From Pseudomonadota bacterium (lineage in GTDB: Bacteria; Pseudomonadota; Alphaproteobacteria; Rhizobiales; Xanthobacteraceae), in assembly GCA_023430245.1 (NCBI GenBank), contig JAEZBA010000151.1:1-7044 (forward strand): 7,044 nt of DNA. The letters run 5' to 3'. The notes under the pieces were generated by a model. That model saw only the letters and a list, made by a program, of their open reading frames with translations. It was not told the origin of the DNA and searched no databases. Shown piece by piece: positions 1 to 6,309 of the stretch. The position numbers and the translations under genes are program-made. Each line of letters opens with the position of its first letter. Position 1 is the stretch's first letter.

Positions 1-1
1 C

Positions 2-586
2 CTCGGAACAGATCGCGCGGAAGCGTGCCCGGCGGCCGCCGGGTGGGCCCGGTTTTCCCATGCGGTTTCCGCGATCATCCATCATGAACTCGCGCTCGTT
101 GCCGGCGGCGCGGTCATCCTGATCGCCAGCTACGGAGCGCTCAATCAGGTCGCGCTCTGGACCTATGCGATCCTCTGGCTGATGCGCCTCAGCGCCAAGC
201 TCAATCTGTTCCTGGGCGTCCCCAATTTGCACGACGAACTGCTTCCGCGGCGCTTGTCGCACCTCCGCGGACACTTCCGGCGCGGCCCGATGAATCCGTT
301 TCTGCCCGCATCGATCATCCTGCCGCTGTTTGCCGCAGGCTATCTCGTGATGGCCGCCACCGGCAGCTTCGCAACCACGGCCGGCGCCTTGATGGCCGCC
401 TTGCTAGCGCTAGCCGCGCTCGAACATGTGTTCATGCTGCTCCCGCTACCCGTCATGAACTTATGGAACTGGCGACGGCATTCCGCCGCAATATCGGAAT
501 CGCCCGTGACACGTCCAACCATTGAGCCGGCCCCCGCATGCCAGGGTCCGAAAGTCAGCGCTTCGATCGTCCGGAGGGGACAATGA
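2..586 (+). CDS. puhE: PuhE, photosynthetic complex assembly membrane protein (5' truncated by window edge)
   Basis: This is the C-terminal 194 residues of a polytopic membrane protein; the reading frame is open from base 2 and ends at TGA 584-586. I see several hydrophobic segments: one following a His-His-Glu turn (about bases 83-145), one through ALWTYAILWLMRL (about 152-190), one through ASIILPLFAAGYLVMAA (about 306-358) and one through ALMAALLALAALEHVFMLL (about 386-445). Between segments two and three lies a charged loop that begins AKLNLFLGVPNL and ends RPMNPF-like, which I recognise as typical of the PuhE family (DUF3623). PuhE is encoded in the puh operon of purple bacteria, just before hemA, and has been linked to reaction-centre and bacteriochlorophyll complex formation; its biochemical role is poorly defined. 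The family is usually somewhat under 300 residues, so roughly a third is missing upstream. The stop codon overlaps the hemA start, suggesting co-transcription. Assignment rests on remembered motifs and on gene order. Confidence 0.85.
   Translation, partial: LGTDRAEACPAAAGWARFSHAVSAIIHHELALVAGGAVILIASYGALNQVALWTYAILWLMRLSAKLNLFLGVPNLHDELLPRRLSHLRGHFRRGPMNPFLPASIILPLFAAGYLVMAATGSFATTAGALMAALLALAALEHVFMLLPLPVMNLWNWRRHSAAISESPVTRPTIEPAPACQGPKVSASIVRRGQ
573..586 (+). promoter_or_regulatory. hemA ribosome binding site and puhE/hemA ATGA overlap
   Basis: A strong Shine-Dalgarno run GGAGGGG at 573-579 stands just before ATG 583-585. This ATG shares bases with the puhE stop TGA 584-586. It fixes the hemA start at 583, in preference to an in-frame ATG at 538 inside puhE that would add 15 residues not expected in the family. 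The overlap points to translational coupling. Confidence 0.8.
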
Positions 587-1797
587 ACTATGATGCGTTC
601 TTCAACAGCGAACTCGACGCACTGCGCAAAGAGGGGCGATATCGCACATTTGCCGACCTCGAACGCCAGGCGGGAGCCTTCCCGCAGGCGACGCATCAGG
701 GCGAGAATGGGGGACGCGGGACCGTCACCGTCTGGTGCTCGAACGACTATCTGGGGATGGGACAGCATCCGGCCGTGCTGTCGGCCATGCACGAGGCGAT
801 CGACAAATGCGGCGCAGGGGCCGGCGGCACGCGCAACATCTCCGGTACCAACCATTATCACGTGATGCTCGAACAGGAACTCGCCGACCTTCACGGCAAG
901 GAAGCGGCGCTGCTGTTCACCTCCGGCTATGTTTCCAACTGGGCGACCCTGTCAACGCTGGCCTCGCGCCTGCCAAATTGCGTGGTCCTGTCCGACGAAG
1001 GCAATCATGCCTCGATGATCGAGGGCATTCGCCATTCGGGCGCCGAGCGCATCATTTTCAAGCACAATGACCCGGAGGATCTGCATCGAAAACTGTCGAC
1101 CATCGACCGGCGCCGGCCAAAACTCGTCGCCTTCGAGTCCGTCTATTCGATGGACGGCGACATGGCGCCGATTGCAGAATTCTGCGATGTCGCTGACGCC
1201 CATGGTGCGATGACCTATCTCGACGAAGTGCATGGCGTCGGCCTGTACGGGCCGCGCGGCGGCGGCATTGCCGAACGCGATGGGCTGAGCCATCGCCTCA
1301 CCGTGATCGAGGGCACGCTCGCCAAGGCATTCGGTGTGATTGGCGGTTACATTGCAGCGTCACATGCGCTGTGCGATTTCGTGCGAAGCTATTCGTCCGG
1401 CTTCATCTTCACCACGGCATTGCCGCCCGGCGTTGCGGGAGCGGCAATCGCCAGCATTCGTCACCTGAAGGAGAGCCAGGCCGAGCGTGAACGGCAACGC
1501 GATCGCGTCGCATCTGTGCGGCGCCGCCTCGACCTAGCCGGTATCCCGCATTTCGACAATCCAAGCCACATCGTCCCGGTGATGGTCTGCGACCCCGTCC
1601 TTTGCAAGCAGATCAGCGACCGGCTGCTCACCCAGTACGGAATTTATGTGCAGCCGATCAACTATCCGACGGTGCCGCGAGGCACCGAGCGGCTTCGCAT
1701 CACGCCGTCGCCGCTGCATAGCGACGACGATATCGACCATCTGATCGCGTCACTGTCGCAAATCTGGTCGGAGATCGGGCTGCGTGCCGCAGCCTGA
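583..1797 (+). CDS. hemA: 5-aminolevulinate synthase (ALAS), C4 pathway
   Basis: This 404-residue PLP enzyme condenses glycine and succinyl-CoA to 5-aminolevulinate, CO2 and CoA in the cytosol, the first step of heme and bacteriochlorophyll synthesis in alphaproteobacteria. The N-terminus MNYDAFFNSELDAL and the length match the family closely. Visible signatures are the ALAS core GAGAGGTRNISGT (77-89), GNHASMIEG with His142, YLDEVHGVGLYG with the cofactor-binding Asp214 and His217, and EGTLAKAFG with the Schiff-base Lys248. This numbering agrees with the Rhodobacter capsulatus enzyme as I recall it. The C-terminal substrate-closing segment (INYPTVPRGTERLRITPSP) is intact. The gene overlaps puhE, so it is probably the photosynthesis-cluster copy; a second ALAS gene elsewhere is common in this group but cannot be seen here. 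No truncation or frameshift is visible. A related alpha-oxoamine synthase (KBL, BioF) is unlikely given the ALAS-specific N-terminus. Confidence 0.97.
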   Translation: MNYDAFFNSELDALRKEGRYRTFADLERQAGAFPQATHQGENGGRGTVTVWCSNDYLGMGQHPAVLSAMHEAIDKCGAGAGGTRNISGTNHYHVMLEQELADLHGKEAALLFTSGYVSNWATLSTLASRLPNCVVLSDEGNHASMIEGIRHSGAERIIFKHNDPEDLHRKLSTIDRRRPKLVAFESVYSMDGDMAPIAEFCDVADAHGAMTYLDEVHGVGLYGPRGGGIAERDGLSHRLTVIEGTLAKAFGVIGGYIAASHALCDFVRSYSSGFIFTTALPPGVAGAAIASIRHLKESQAERERQRDRVASVRRRLDLAGIPHFDNPSHIVPVMVCDPVLCKQISDRLLTQYGIYVQPINYPTVPRGTERLRITPSPLHSDDDIDHLIASLSQIWSEIGLRAAA

Positions 1798-1848
1798 GCA
1801 CTAAGCGCTTCGCCGATCCGCAACTTGTGAGATGCGCGTGACACTGTC

Positions 1849-1877
1849 TCGAGCGAACCGGCTTCCGGTTCGCTCGA
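1849..1877. terminator. Perfect 13-bp hairpin between the convergent hemA and cycA stops
   Basis: TCGAGCGAACCGG (1849-1861) pairs perfectly with CCGGTTCGCTCGA (1865-1877) around a three-base CTT loop. It lies 52 bp after the hemA stop and 7 bp past the cycA stop, so it could serve both genes as a bidirectional terminator or mRNA 3'-end stabiliser. Neither strand has a T-run after the stem, so it is not a textbook intrinsic terminator. It may only block 3' exonucleases or act together with Rho. The structure is certain; its role is inferred. Confidence 0.6.
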
Positions 1878-1883
1878 AATCCG

Positions 1884-2312
1884 CTACTTGGAGAATTTCT
1901 TCAGATAGGCGATCACATCCTTGCGCTCCTGCTCGCTCGGGAGCTTGAACGCCATTTTGGTCGAACCCTTCGCGAGCTCGGGCTTCCCCTGCTTGGTCAG
2001 GAAGTCTTTCAGAAACGCATTGGGATCAGGCAGATAGGCGAAGATCGTCTCCTCGTTCCAAACCAGCCCGGCTTCACCCGCCGCCTTGTTCAGCGGCGAA
2101 TAGGCGAACCCCGGCACGGTCCCCGCCTGACGGCCGACGATTCCGTTCTGCTCCGGACCAACCGCGTTTTTCGCACCCTCGCCAATGCGATGGCAGGTCA
2201 TGCATTTCTTGAACACCTTTTCACCGGCGTCCGCGTCCTGTGCGGATGCATTCTGACCGAACGGGAGAACCGCAATAGTGGCGGCAAAAATTGCGAGGTG
2301 ACGATACTTCAT
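1884..2312 (-). CDS. cycA: Cytochrome c2, periplasmic electron carrier
   Basis: The precursor has 142 residues. It begins with a Sec signal peptide (MKYRHLAIF, a hydrophobic core to about residue 18, then NASA), with cleavage most likely after Ala24 to leave an N-terminal Gln as in related c2 proteins. The mature part of about 118 residues carries the single heme c site CMTCH (Cys37, Cys40, His41) and the Met ligand in GSTKMAFKL (Met120). The signatures AGFAYSP-like, DPNAFLKDFL and the C-terminal helix RKDVIAYLKKF are typical of class I c2. Cytochrome c2 carries electrons from the bc1 complex to the photosynthetic reaction centre and to terminal oxidases. The ORF is open for 35 codons further upstream (to 2417), but the signal peptide defines the start at 2312, preceded by AGGAAA at 2323-2328. 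It is divergent from ppsR and convergent with hemA. It could be called cycA or cytochrome c2/c550; the class is clear. Confidence 0.95.
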   Translation of the reverse strand: MKYRHLAIFAATIAVLPFGQNASAQDADAGEKVFKKCMTCHRIGEGAKNAVGPEQNGIVGRQAGTVPGFAYSPLNKAAGEAGLVWNEETIFAYLPDPNAFLKDFLTKQGKPELAKGSTKMAFKLPSEQERKDVIAYLKKFSK

Positions 2313-2398
2313 ATCGGGCTTCTTTCCTGACGCTGTGGACGTTTCCTCGGATAACCGCGCGGGGTCATCCTTTTGTTCCATAGACTTTACGACAATAT

Positions 2399-2412
2399 AG
2401 TCAATTATGACT
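2399..2412. promoter_or_regulatory. Palindrome AGTCA-N4-TGACT upstream of cycA
   Basis: Perfect 5-bp arms, AGTCA and TGACT, surround ATTA in an AT-rich stretch about 87 bp before the cycA start. They are enclosed by outer GACA (2391-2394) and TGTC (2412-2415) arms. The position suits an operator or activator site for cycA. It is not an FNR/FixK box, whose arms run TTGAT-N4-ATCAA. The binding protein is unknown and a chance origin is possible. Confidence 0.3.
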
Positions 2413-2595
2413 GTCACCTGGGGTCAAGTGAGGCGCCCAGACCAGAAAAACCCTTTCAAATTCAGTAAAGTAGCAATACAATCAGGCGCTTATCGAGACA
2501 CCTGCCCGGCCGAAAAGCCACGTGCCACCTTGGCAGGACGAAATTGCGGGCCAAGTAAGTCGAGGGCTCGCCGAAATAACCGGTTGCAACGCCGG

Positions 2596-2613
2596 TGTAA
2601 TTGTTGACTGACA
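2596..2613. promoter_or_regulatory. Candidate PpsR/CrtJ binding site (TGT-N12-ACA)
   Basis: The sequence TGTaattgttgactgACA fits the TGT-N12-ACA palindrome bound by PpsR/CrtJ. One of the two preferred inner bases (G before ACA) is present; the other (C after TGT) is A. It is 120 bp upstream of the ppsR start and 283 bp upstream of the cycA start, in the shared divergent region. This suggests autoregulation of ppsR-bphP, PpsR control of cycA, or both. PpsR sites often come in pairs. The only other copy I found within this neighbourhood is a weak one at 1826-1843, in the hemA/cycA 3' spacer. Confidence 0.5.
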
Positions 2614-2733
2614 CTTGAAAATGCGGCCAAAGGGGTCGCAGACGCCCTGTCATCCCGGGTGTGGCGCCAACACTGGCGACGCACCTTCGGGCGATGGACA
2701 ACTGCAACCGGCGGATGATCGGACACGACAGGA

Positions 2734-4098
2734 ATGAGCAACATCAATATCGCTCAGCCGGACGTGACTTTGCTTCTGGACCTCGATGGAGTCATCCGGG
2801 AGGCAACGCTATCCCGTTCGCTGTCCGATGAAGGCATCGAAGGCTGGCTGGGCAAACCCTGGAACGACACGGTGGTCGATTCCGGGGGCGAGAAGGTCCG
2901 GCGCATGCTGACCGACGCGCGCGAACAAGGCGTCTCGGCATTCCGACAGGTCACGCAGCGCTTCCCGAGCGGCCTCGAATTGCCGATGGAGTACACCTCC
3001 GTACTGCTCGGCGGCCGCGCCGGGCTGCTTGCGGTTGGCAAGAACCTCCAGGCCGTTGCGGAACTGCAAGCACGGCTGATCGCCGCCCAGCAGGCGATGG
3101 AGCGCGACTACTGGAAGATGCGCGAGGTCGAGACCCGATATCGGCTGCTCTTCGATTCCTCGAACGAACCCGTCGTCCTGTTGCGTACGAGCGATCTCCG
3201 GATCCTGCAGGCCAATCCCGCGGCACTGGCCGCACTGAATATGAAAGCCGCGCCGGATTCAGGTGTCCGCAGCTTCGTACAGGACGTCACCGCCGAAGAT
3301 CGTGACGTATTCCAATCGATGGCTTTGCGCGCGCGCGAGCATGGAAAGGCGCCGGGCATTCTGATTCACCTCGGCAGCGACAACAAGCCGTGGCTGGTTC
3401 GCGCATCGCTGATGTCGCCCGAACCGAATTCGGTGATGATGCTGCAGTTGTCCCCCGGCTCGACTGGTCAGCCGGGAATCGTGGACCAGGATTCGATCTC
3501 CATCGAAGATCTGATCGAGCGGTTACCGGACGGATTCGTCGTGCTTGATCCTGACGGCGTTATCCGGCGCGCCAACCGCGCATTCCTCGATCTCGTGGAA
3601 ACGGGGGCGAAGGGATCGGTCATTGGCGAACGGCTGACCCGATGGTTGTCACGGCCGGGGGCAGACCTTCCCGTCCTCCTCGCCAATGTCGAACGTCATC
3701 GTTTCGTGCGGATGTTCACGACCACGATACAGGGCGACCTGGGCACCGCCACTGAGGTCGAGATCTCTGCGGCCGGTAACGACGATACGTCGCCGCAATT
3801 CATTGGAGTCCTTATTCGTGACGTCGGGCGCCGCATCGGAATGCCGGGTGACGAAAAGAATTTGCGCAACGCGTTGGGAGCCATGGCAGAGCGGATCGGC
3901 AAGACTCCGCTGCGCTCGCTGGTGAAGGATACCGTCGGCGTCGTCGAGCGGCATTATGTAGCCTCCGCGCTCGAACTCGCAAATGACAACCGCACGGTCG
4001 CGGCCGAGCTATTGGGATTGAGCCGGCAGAGCCTCTATGCGAAGCTTAATCGTTACGGCCTGGATGGCGGATCCGAAAAGGCCGACGGAGGAAAGTGA
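2734..4098 (+). CDS. ppsR: PpsR/CrtJ-family photosynthesis transcriptional repressor
   Basis: This 454-residue DNA-binding regulator belongs to the family that represses bacteriochlorophyll, carotenoid and light-harvesting genes. Domains in order: an N-terminal PAS-like domain (about 10-105, with LLLDLDGVIREAT), a helical Q-linker (about 105-138, QARLIAAQQAMERDYWKMRE) used for oligomerisation in relatives, PAS1 (about 138-240, RLLFDSSNEPVVLL), PAS2 (about 258-365, LIERLPDGFVVLDPDG), and a Fis-type helix-turn-helix (about 405-445, NRTVAAELLGLSRQSLYAKLNRYGL-like). The HTH is the hallmark of the family and looks intact, with Arg431 and Arg440 present. I read no cysteine anywhere in the protein, so disulfide redox control as in Rhodobacter is not possible. 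The start is bounded by an in-frame stop at 2716-2718. ATG 2734 is the first start after it and has only a weak GGA directly before it, which suggests low expression. The stop overlaps the bphP start. By neighbourhood it corresponds to the PpsR2 type paired with a bacteriophytochrome; a second ppsR elsewhere is likely. Confidence 0.93.
   Translation: MSNINIAQPDVTLLLDLDGVIREATLSRSLSDEGIEGWLGKPWNDTVVDSGGEKVRRMLTDAREQGVSAFRQVTQRFPSGLELPMEYTSVLLGGRAGLLAVGKNLQAVAELQARLIAAQQAMERDYWKMREVETRYRLLFDSSNEPVVLLRTSDLRILQANPAALAALNMKAAPDSGVRSFVQDVTAEDRDVFQSMALRAREHGKAPGILIHLGSDNKPWLVRASLMSPEPNSVMMLQLSPGSTGQPGIVDQDSISIEDLIERLPDGFVVLDPDGVIRRANRAFLDLVETGAKGSVIGERLTRWLSRPGADLPVLLANVERHRFVRMFTTTIQGDLGTATEVEISAAGNDDTSPQFIGVLIRDVGRRIGMPGDEKNLRNALGAMAERIGKTPLRSLVKDTVGVVERHYVASALELANDNRTVAAELLGLSRQSLYAKLNRYGLDGGSEKADGGK
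4087..4098 (+). promoter_or_regulatory. ppsR/bphP GTGA overlap with Shine-Dalgarno
   Basis: GGAGG (4087-4091) lies inside the last codons of ppsR, three bases before GTG 4095-4097, which shares bases with the ppsR stop TGA 4096-4098. The overlap implies coupled translation of repressor and photoreceptor, and so a controlled ratio. The spacing of three bases is short. A second GTG at 4125, with GGGAG at 4111-4115 nine bases before it, is a possible alternative start for bphP. Confidence 0.6.
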
Positions 4099-6290
4099 AA
4101 GCCACAACGCGGGAGAATTCCGGGGTGGTCTCTCGTACGTTATCGTCACCAGCCTTTGGACAGGCCGATCTGTCCAATTGTGAGCGGGAACAGATTCAAC
4201 TTGCAGGATCGATTCAACCGCACGGCGCGTTGATCGTGGTGCGCGAACCGGATTTTGTCGTCGTCCAGGCAAGCGCGAATACCGCGGAATTCCTGAACCT
4301 CTCCGGCGATATCATCGGCCGCAGGCTTGAGGACTTCGGCGGCAACCTGGTCAGCCGGATCCAGCCAGTCCTGAAAGATTCGCTACGGACAATCCCGGTT
4401 GCGGTTCGCTGCACAGCGTCCGATCCGGCGACCGAATATGATGTTCTTCTGCACCGTCCTCCAGGCGAAGGTCTCGTCATCGAATTCGAGCGCAGTTCTC
4501 CTTCGACCGATGTGTCCGCATCGATCGGCACGGCGCTGAAAACCATTATTTCCGCGTCGTCGCTTCGGACGCTATGCGAAGAGACCGCCAGCATCTTCAA
4601 GGAATTCACCGGTTACGACCGCGTCATGGTCTACCGGTTCGACGATGAGGGACACGGAGAGGTCTTCTCGGAGCGGCGCGAGCCGCATCTGGAGGCCTAT
4701 CTCGGCAACCGCTATCCCGCCTCCGATATTCCCCAGATCGCGCGCCGACTTTACGAACGCAATCGCGTGCGCGTGCTGGTCGATGTCGAATACGAACCGA
4801 TTCCGATCCTGCCGCGGCAAAGTCCGTTCGATGACCGCGACCTCGACATGTCGCTGTGCTGGCTGCGCAGCATGTCGCCGATCCACATCCAGTATCTGAA
4901 GAACATGGGCGTCAGGGCGACGCTGGTCGCATCTATCATGGTCGGCGGCAAGCTGTGGGGGCTGGTCGCGTGCCACCATTATTCGCCGCGCTCAATGTCG
5001 TTCGAGATGCGCGCCGCCTGCGAATTGCTCGGCGAAACCATCGGTACCCGGATCGCCGCCCTCGAAAGTTTCGCCCAGGCGCAAGCGGAATTGTCGGTTC
5101 GCCGCCTAGAACAGCGGATGATCGAGGCGATATCGCGCGACGGCGACTGGCGGGTGGCGCTGTTCGACAATTCGCAATCTCTGCTGCAGCCGCTGGCCGC
5201 AAGCGGCGCAGCACTTCTGTTCGAAGGCCAGATCCTGTCGACGGGCGAAGTCCCCGGCACCCTGCAATTGCGGGAGATCGCCGCCTGGCTCGATCAAATG
5301 CAGCGCGTTCCGGTTTTCACCACCGCAGCGCTCGGCTTCGACGAGCCGGATTTCGCGCCGCTGGTTTCGGTCGCGGCCGGCATTGTCGCGACACCGGTTT
5401 CGAGCACGCCCGGCGAATATCTGATCTGGTTTCGCCCGGAACGGATCCGCCTCATCACCTGGGGCGGCGATCCGCTGAAGCCGGTCCTGGTCGGCGACGA
5501 CCCGTCGCAATTGTCGCCGCGGCGATCCTTTGCGCAATGGCACCAACTGGTGGAAGGAAAATGCGAACCGTGGAGCGCGGCCGATCTGACTGCCGCCCGG
5601 CTGATCGGCGAAACGGTCACGGACGTCGTGCTGCAGTTCCGTTCGGTGCGGCTGCTGATTGCACAGGATCAATTCGCCCATGTCACCAAGCAGGTGCAGA
5701 TTTCCGACCTGCCGGTGGTCATTGCCGATGCCAAGGGACGGATCCTTCTCCACAACCGCGCGTTCGACGCGTTGCTGCCGCAAACGCGCCAGACCTATGA
5801 GTTCCTGGACGACCTGGCCGTGTTCTTCGATACAGCGTCGGACGCGCGGCGGCGGCTGAAGGACCTCGTGGAATTGCGCCGCACATGGCGCGGCGAAGTT
5901 ACACTGATGCGTGCCGGCCTCGAGCCGCATTCATTCCTGGTGCGCGGCGATCCGGTGTTCTCGTCGCCGGACCGCATCCTGGGATTCGTGCTTCTGTTCA
6001 CGGACATCGCAGACCGCAAGGCGGCGGAAGCCGCCGGACGCCGTTTCCAGGAGGTCATCTACGATAGTCATCGCGGCAAGATTTCCGGCAAGGATAGCAG
6101 CGCCGATCTTTTGTATCAGAAGCTTCTGGCGTCGGTGGTCGAGAATGCGCAGCTCGCAGCGCTGGAAATAACCGACGGCATGGACAACGCACGCATGCTG
6201 CAGATGCTCGAGAGTGTCCGCAATTCGGTCGATCGCGCCGCCGAAGTGCTGGATCACCTGATCTGGCACGCTACCCGCGACGGCAAATAA
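4095..6290 (+). CDS. bphP: Bacteriophytochrome, PAS-GAF-PHY-PAS with non-kinase helical output
   Basis: This 731-residue red/near-infrared photoreceptor covalently binds biliverdin. The chromophore Cys29 sits in DLSNCEREQI, ahead of the PAS domain (to about 130) with GSIQPHG. The GAF domain (about 145-325) carries PASDIPQIARRLY with Asp211, Tyr180 in VMVYRF, SPIHIQYL with His264 and Tyr267, and VACHHY with His294. All match pocket residues of the Deinococcus phytochrome at a constant offset of four to five. The PHY domain (about 335-520) has the tongue motif PRRSF (475-479). Next come a PAS domain (about 528-640) and a C-terminal helical segment (about 645-731). No histidine-kinase H-box or ATP-binding N/G boxes follow, so it cannot signal by autophosphorylation. 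This is the architecture of Rhodopseudomonas palustris BphP1 and Bradyrhizobium BphP, which relieve repression by binding PpsR. GTG 4095 overlaps the ppsR stop; an alternative GTG at 4125 would shorten the protein by ten residues and still keep the Cys. Confidence 0.95.
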   Translation: MKATTRENSGVVSRTLSSPAFGQADLSNCEREQIQLAGSIQPHGALIVVREPDFVVVQASANTAEFLNLSGDIIGRRLEDFGGNLVSRIQPVLKDSLRTIPVAVRCTASDPATEYDVLLHRPPGEGLVIEFERSSPSTDVSASIGTALKTIISASSLRTLCEETASIFKEFTGYDRVMVYRFDDEGHGEVFSERREPHLEAYLGNRYPASDIPQIARRLYERNRVRVLVDVEYEPIPILPRQSPFDDRDLDMSLCWLRSMSPIHIQYLKNMGVRATLVASIMVGGKLWGLVACHHYSPRSMSFEMRAACELLGETIGTRIAALESFAQAQAELSVRRLEQRMIEAISRDGDWRVALFDNSQSLLQPLAASGAALLFEGQILSTGEVPGTLQLREIAAWLDQMQRVPVFTTAALGFDEPDFAPLVSVAAGIVATPVSSTPGEYLIWFRPERIRLITWGGDPLKPVLVGDDPSQLSPRRSFAQWHQLVEGKCEPWSAADLTAARLIGETVTDVVLQFRSVRLLIAQDQFAHVTKQVQISDLPVVIADAKGRILLHNRAFDALLPQTRQTYEFLDDLAVFFDTASDARRRLKDLVELRRTWRGEVTLMRAGLEPHSFLVRGDPVFSSPDRILGFVLLFTDIADRKAAEAAGRRFQEVIYDSHRGKISGKDSSADLLYQKLLASVVENAQLAALEITDGMDNARMLQMLESVRNSVDRAAEVLDHLIWHATRDGK

Positions 6291-6309
6291 TCCGCGGGAC
6301 TTTCAGAGT

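Larger units (their letters stand above)
2313..2733. other. Divergent intergenic region between cycA and ppsR
   Basis: These 421 bp must hold the promoters of cycA (leftward) and ppsR-bphP (rightward). The part near cycA (about 2371-2480) is clearly richer in A and T than the neighbouring genes, as expected of a promoter. Short reading frames here, on both strands, lack family resemblance and I regard them as chance. Besides the two motifs listed separately, I see small inverted repeats: TGCCA-N3-TGGCA (2523-2535), CTTGGC-N15-GCCAAG (2529-2555) and ACCGG-N8-CCGGT (2579-2596). I found no convincing sigma-70 -35/-10 pair at normal spacing for either gene. Confidence 0.6.

Noticed and set aside
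538..582. In-frame upstream ATG that would lengthen hemA by 15 residues.
   Set aside because: It lies inside puhE, has no good Shine-Dalgarno, and the family N-terminus starts at ATG 583, which has GGAGGGG before it.
1826..1843. A second TGT-N12-ACA motif, in the hemA/cycA 3' spacer.
   Set aside because: It fits the outer triplets and has G before ACA, but it lies downstream of both genes. One or two matches are expected by chance in 7 kb, so I do not list it as an operator.
2313..2417. 35-codon N-terminal extension of cycA on the minus strand.
   Set aside because: It would bury the signal peptide, and the extension is polar with no family resemblance. The start at 2312 gives a proper Sec signal.
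2532..2547. Possible sigma-54 promoter (TGGCA ... TTGC) upstream of ppsR.
   Set aside because: The GG and GC elements are offset by 14 bases instead of the required 12.
2407..2747. Small ORFs of 66-85 codons on both strands in the cycA/ppsR intergenic region.
   Set aside because: They overlap one another, are rich in Arg and Pro in the manner of shifted frames, have no recognisable motif, and cover the expected promoters.
4856..5930. Long open frames of 314 and 274 codons, on the plus and minus strands, inside bphP.
   Set aside because: They are Arg/Ala/Gly-rich shadows of a well-defined phytochrome gene in GC-rich DNA, with no domain I recognise.
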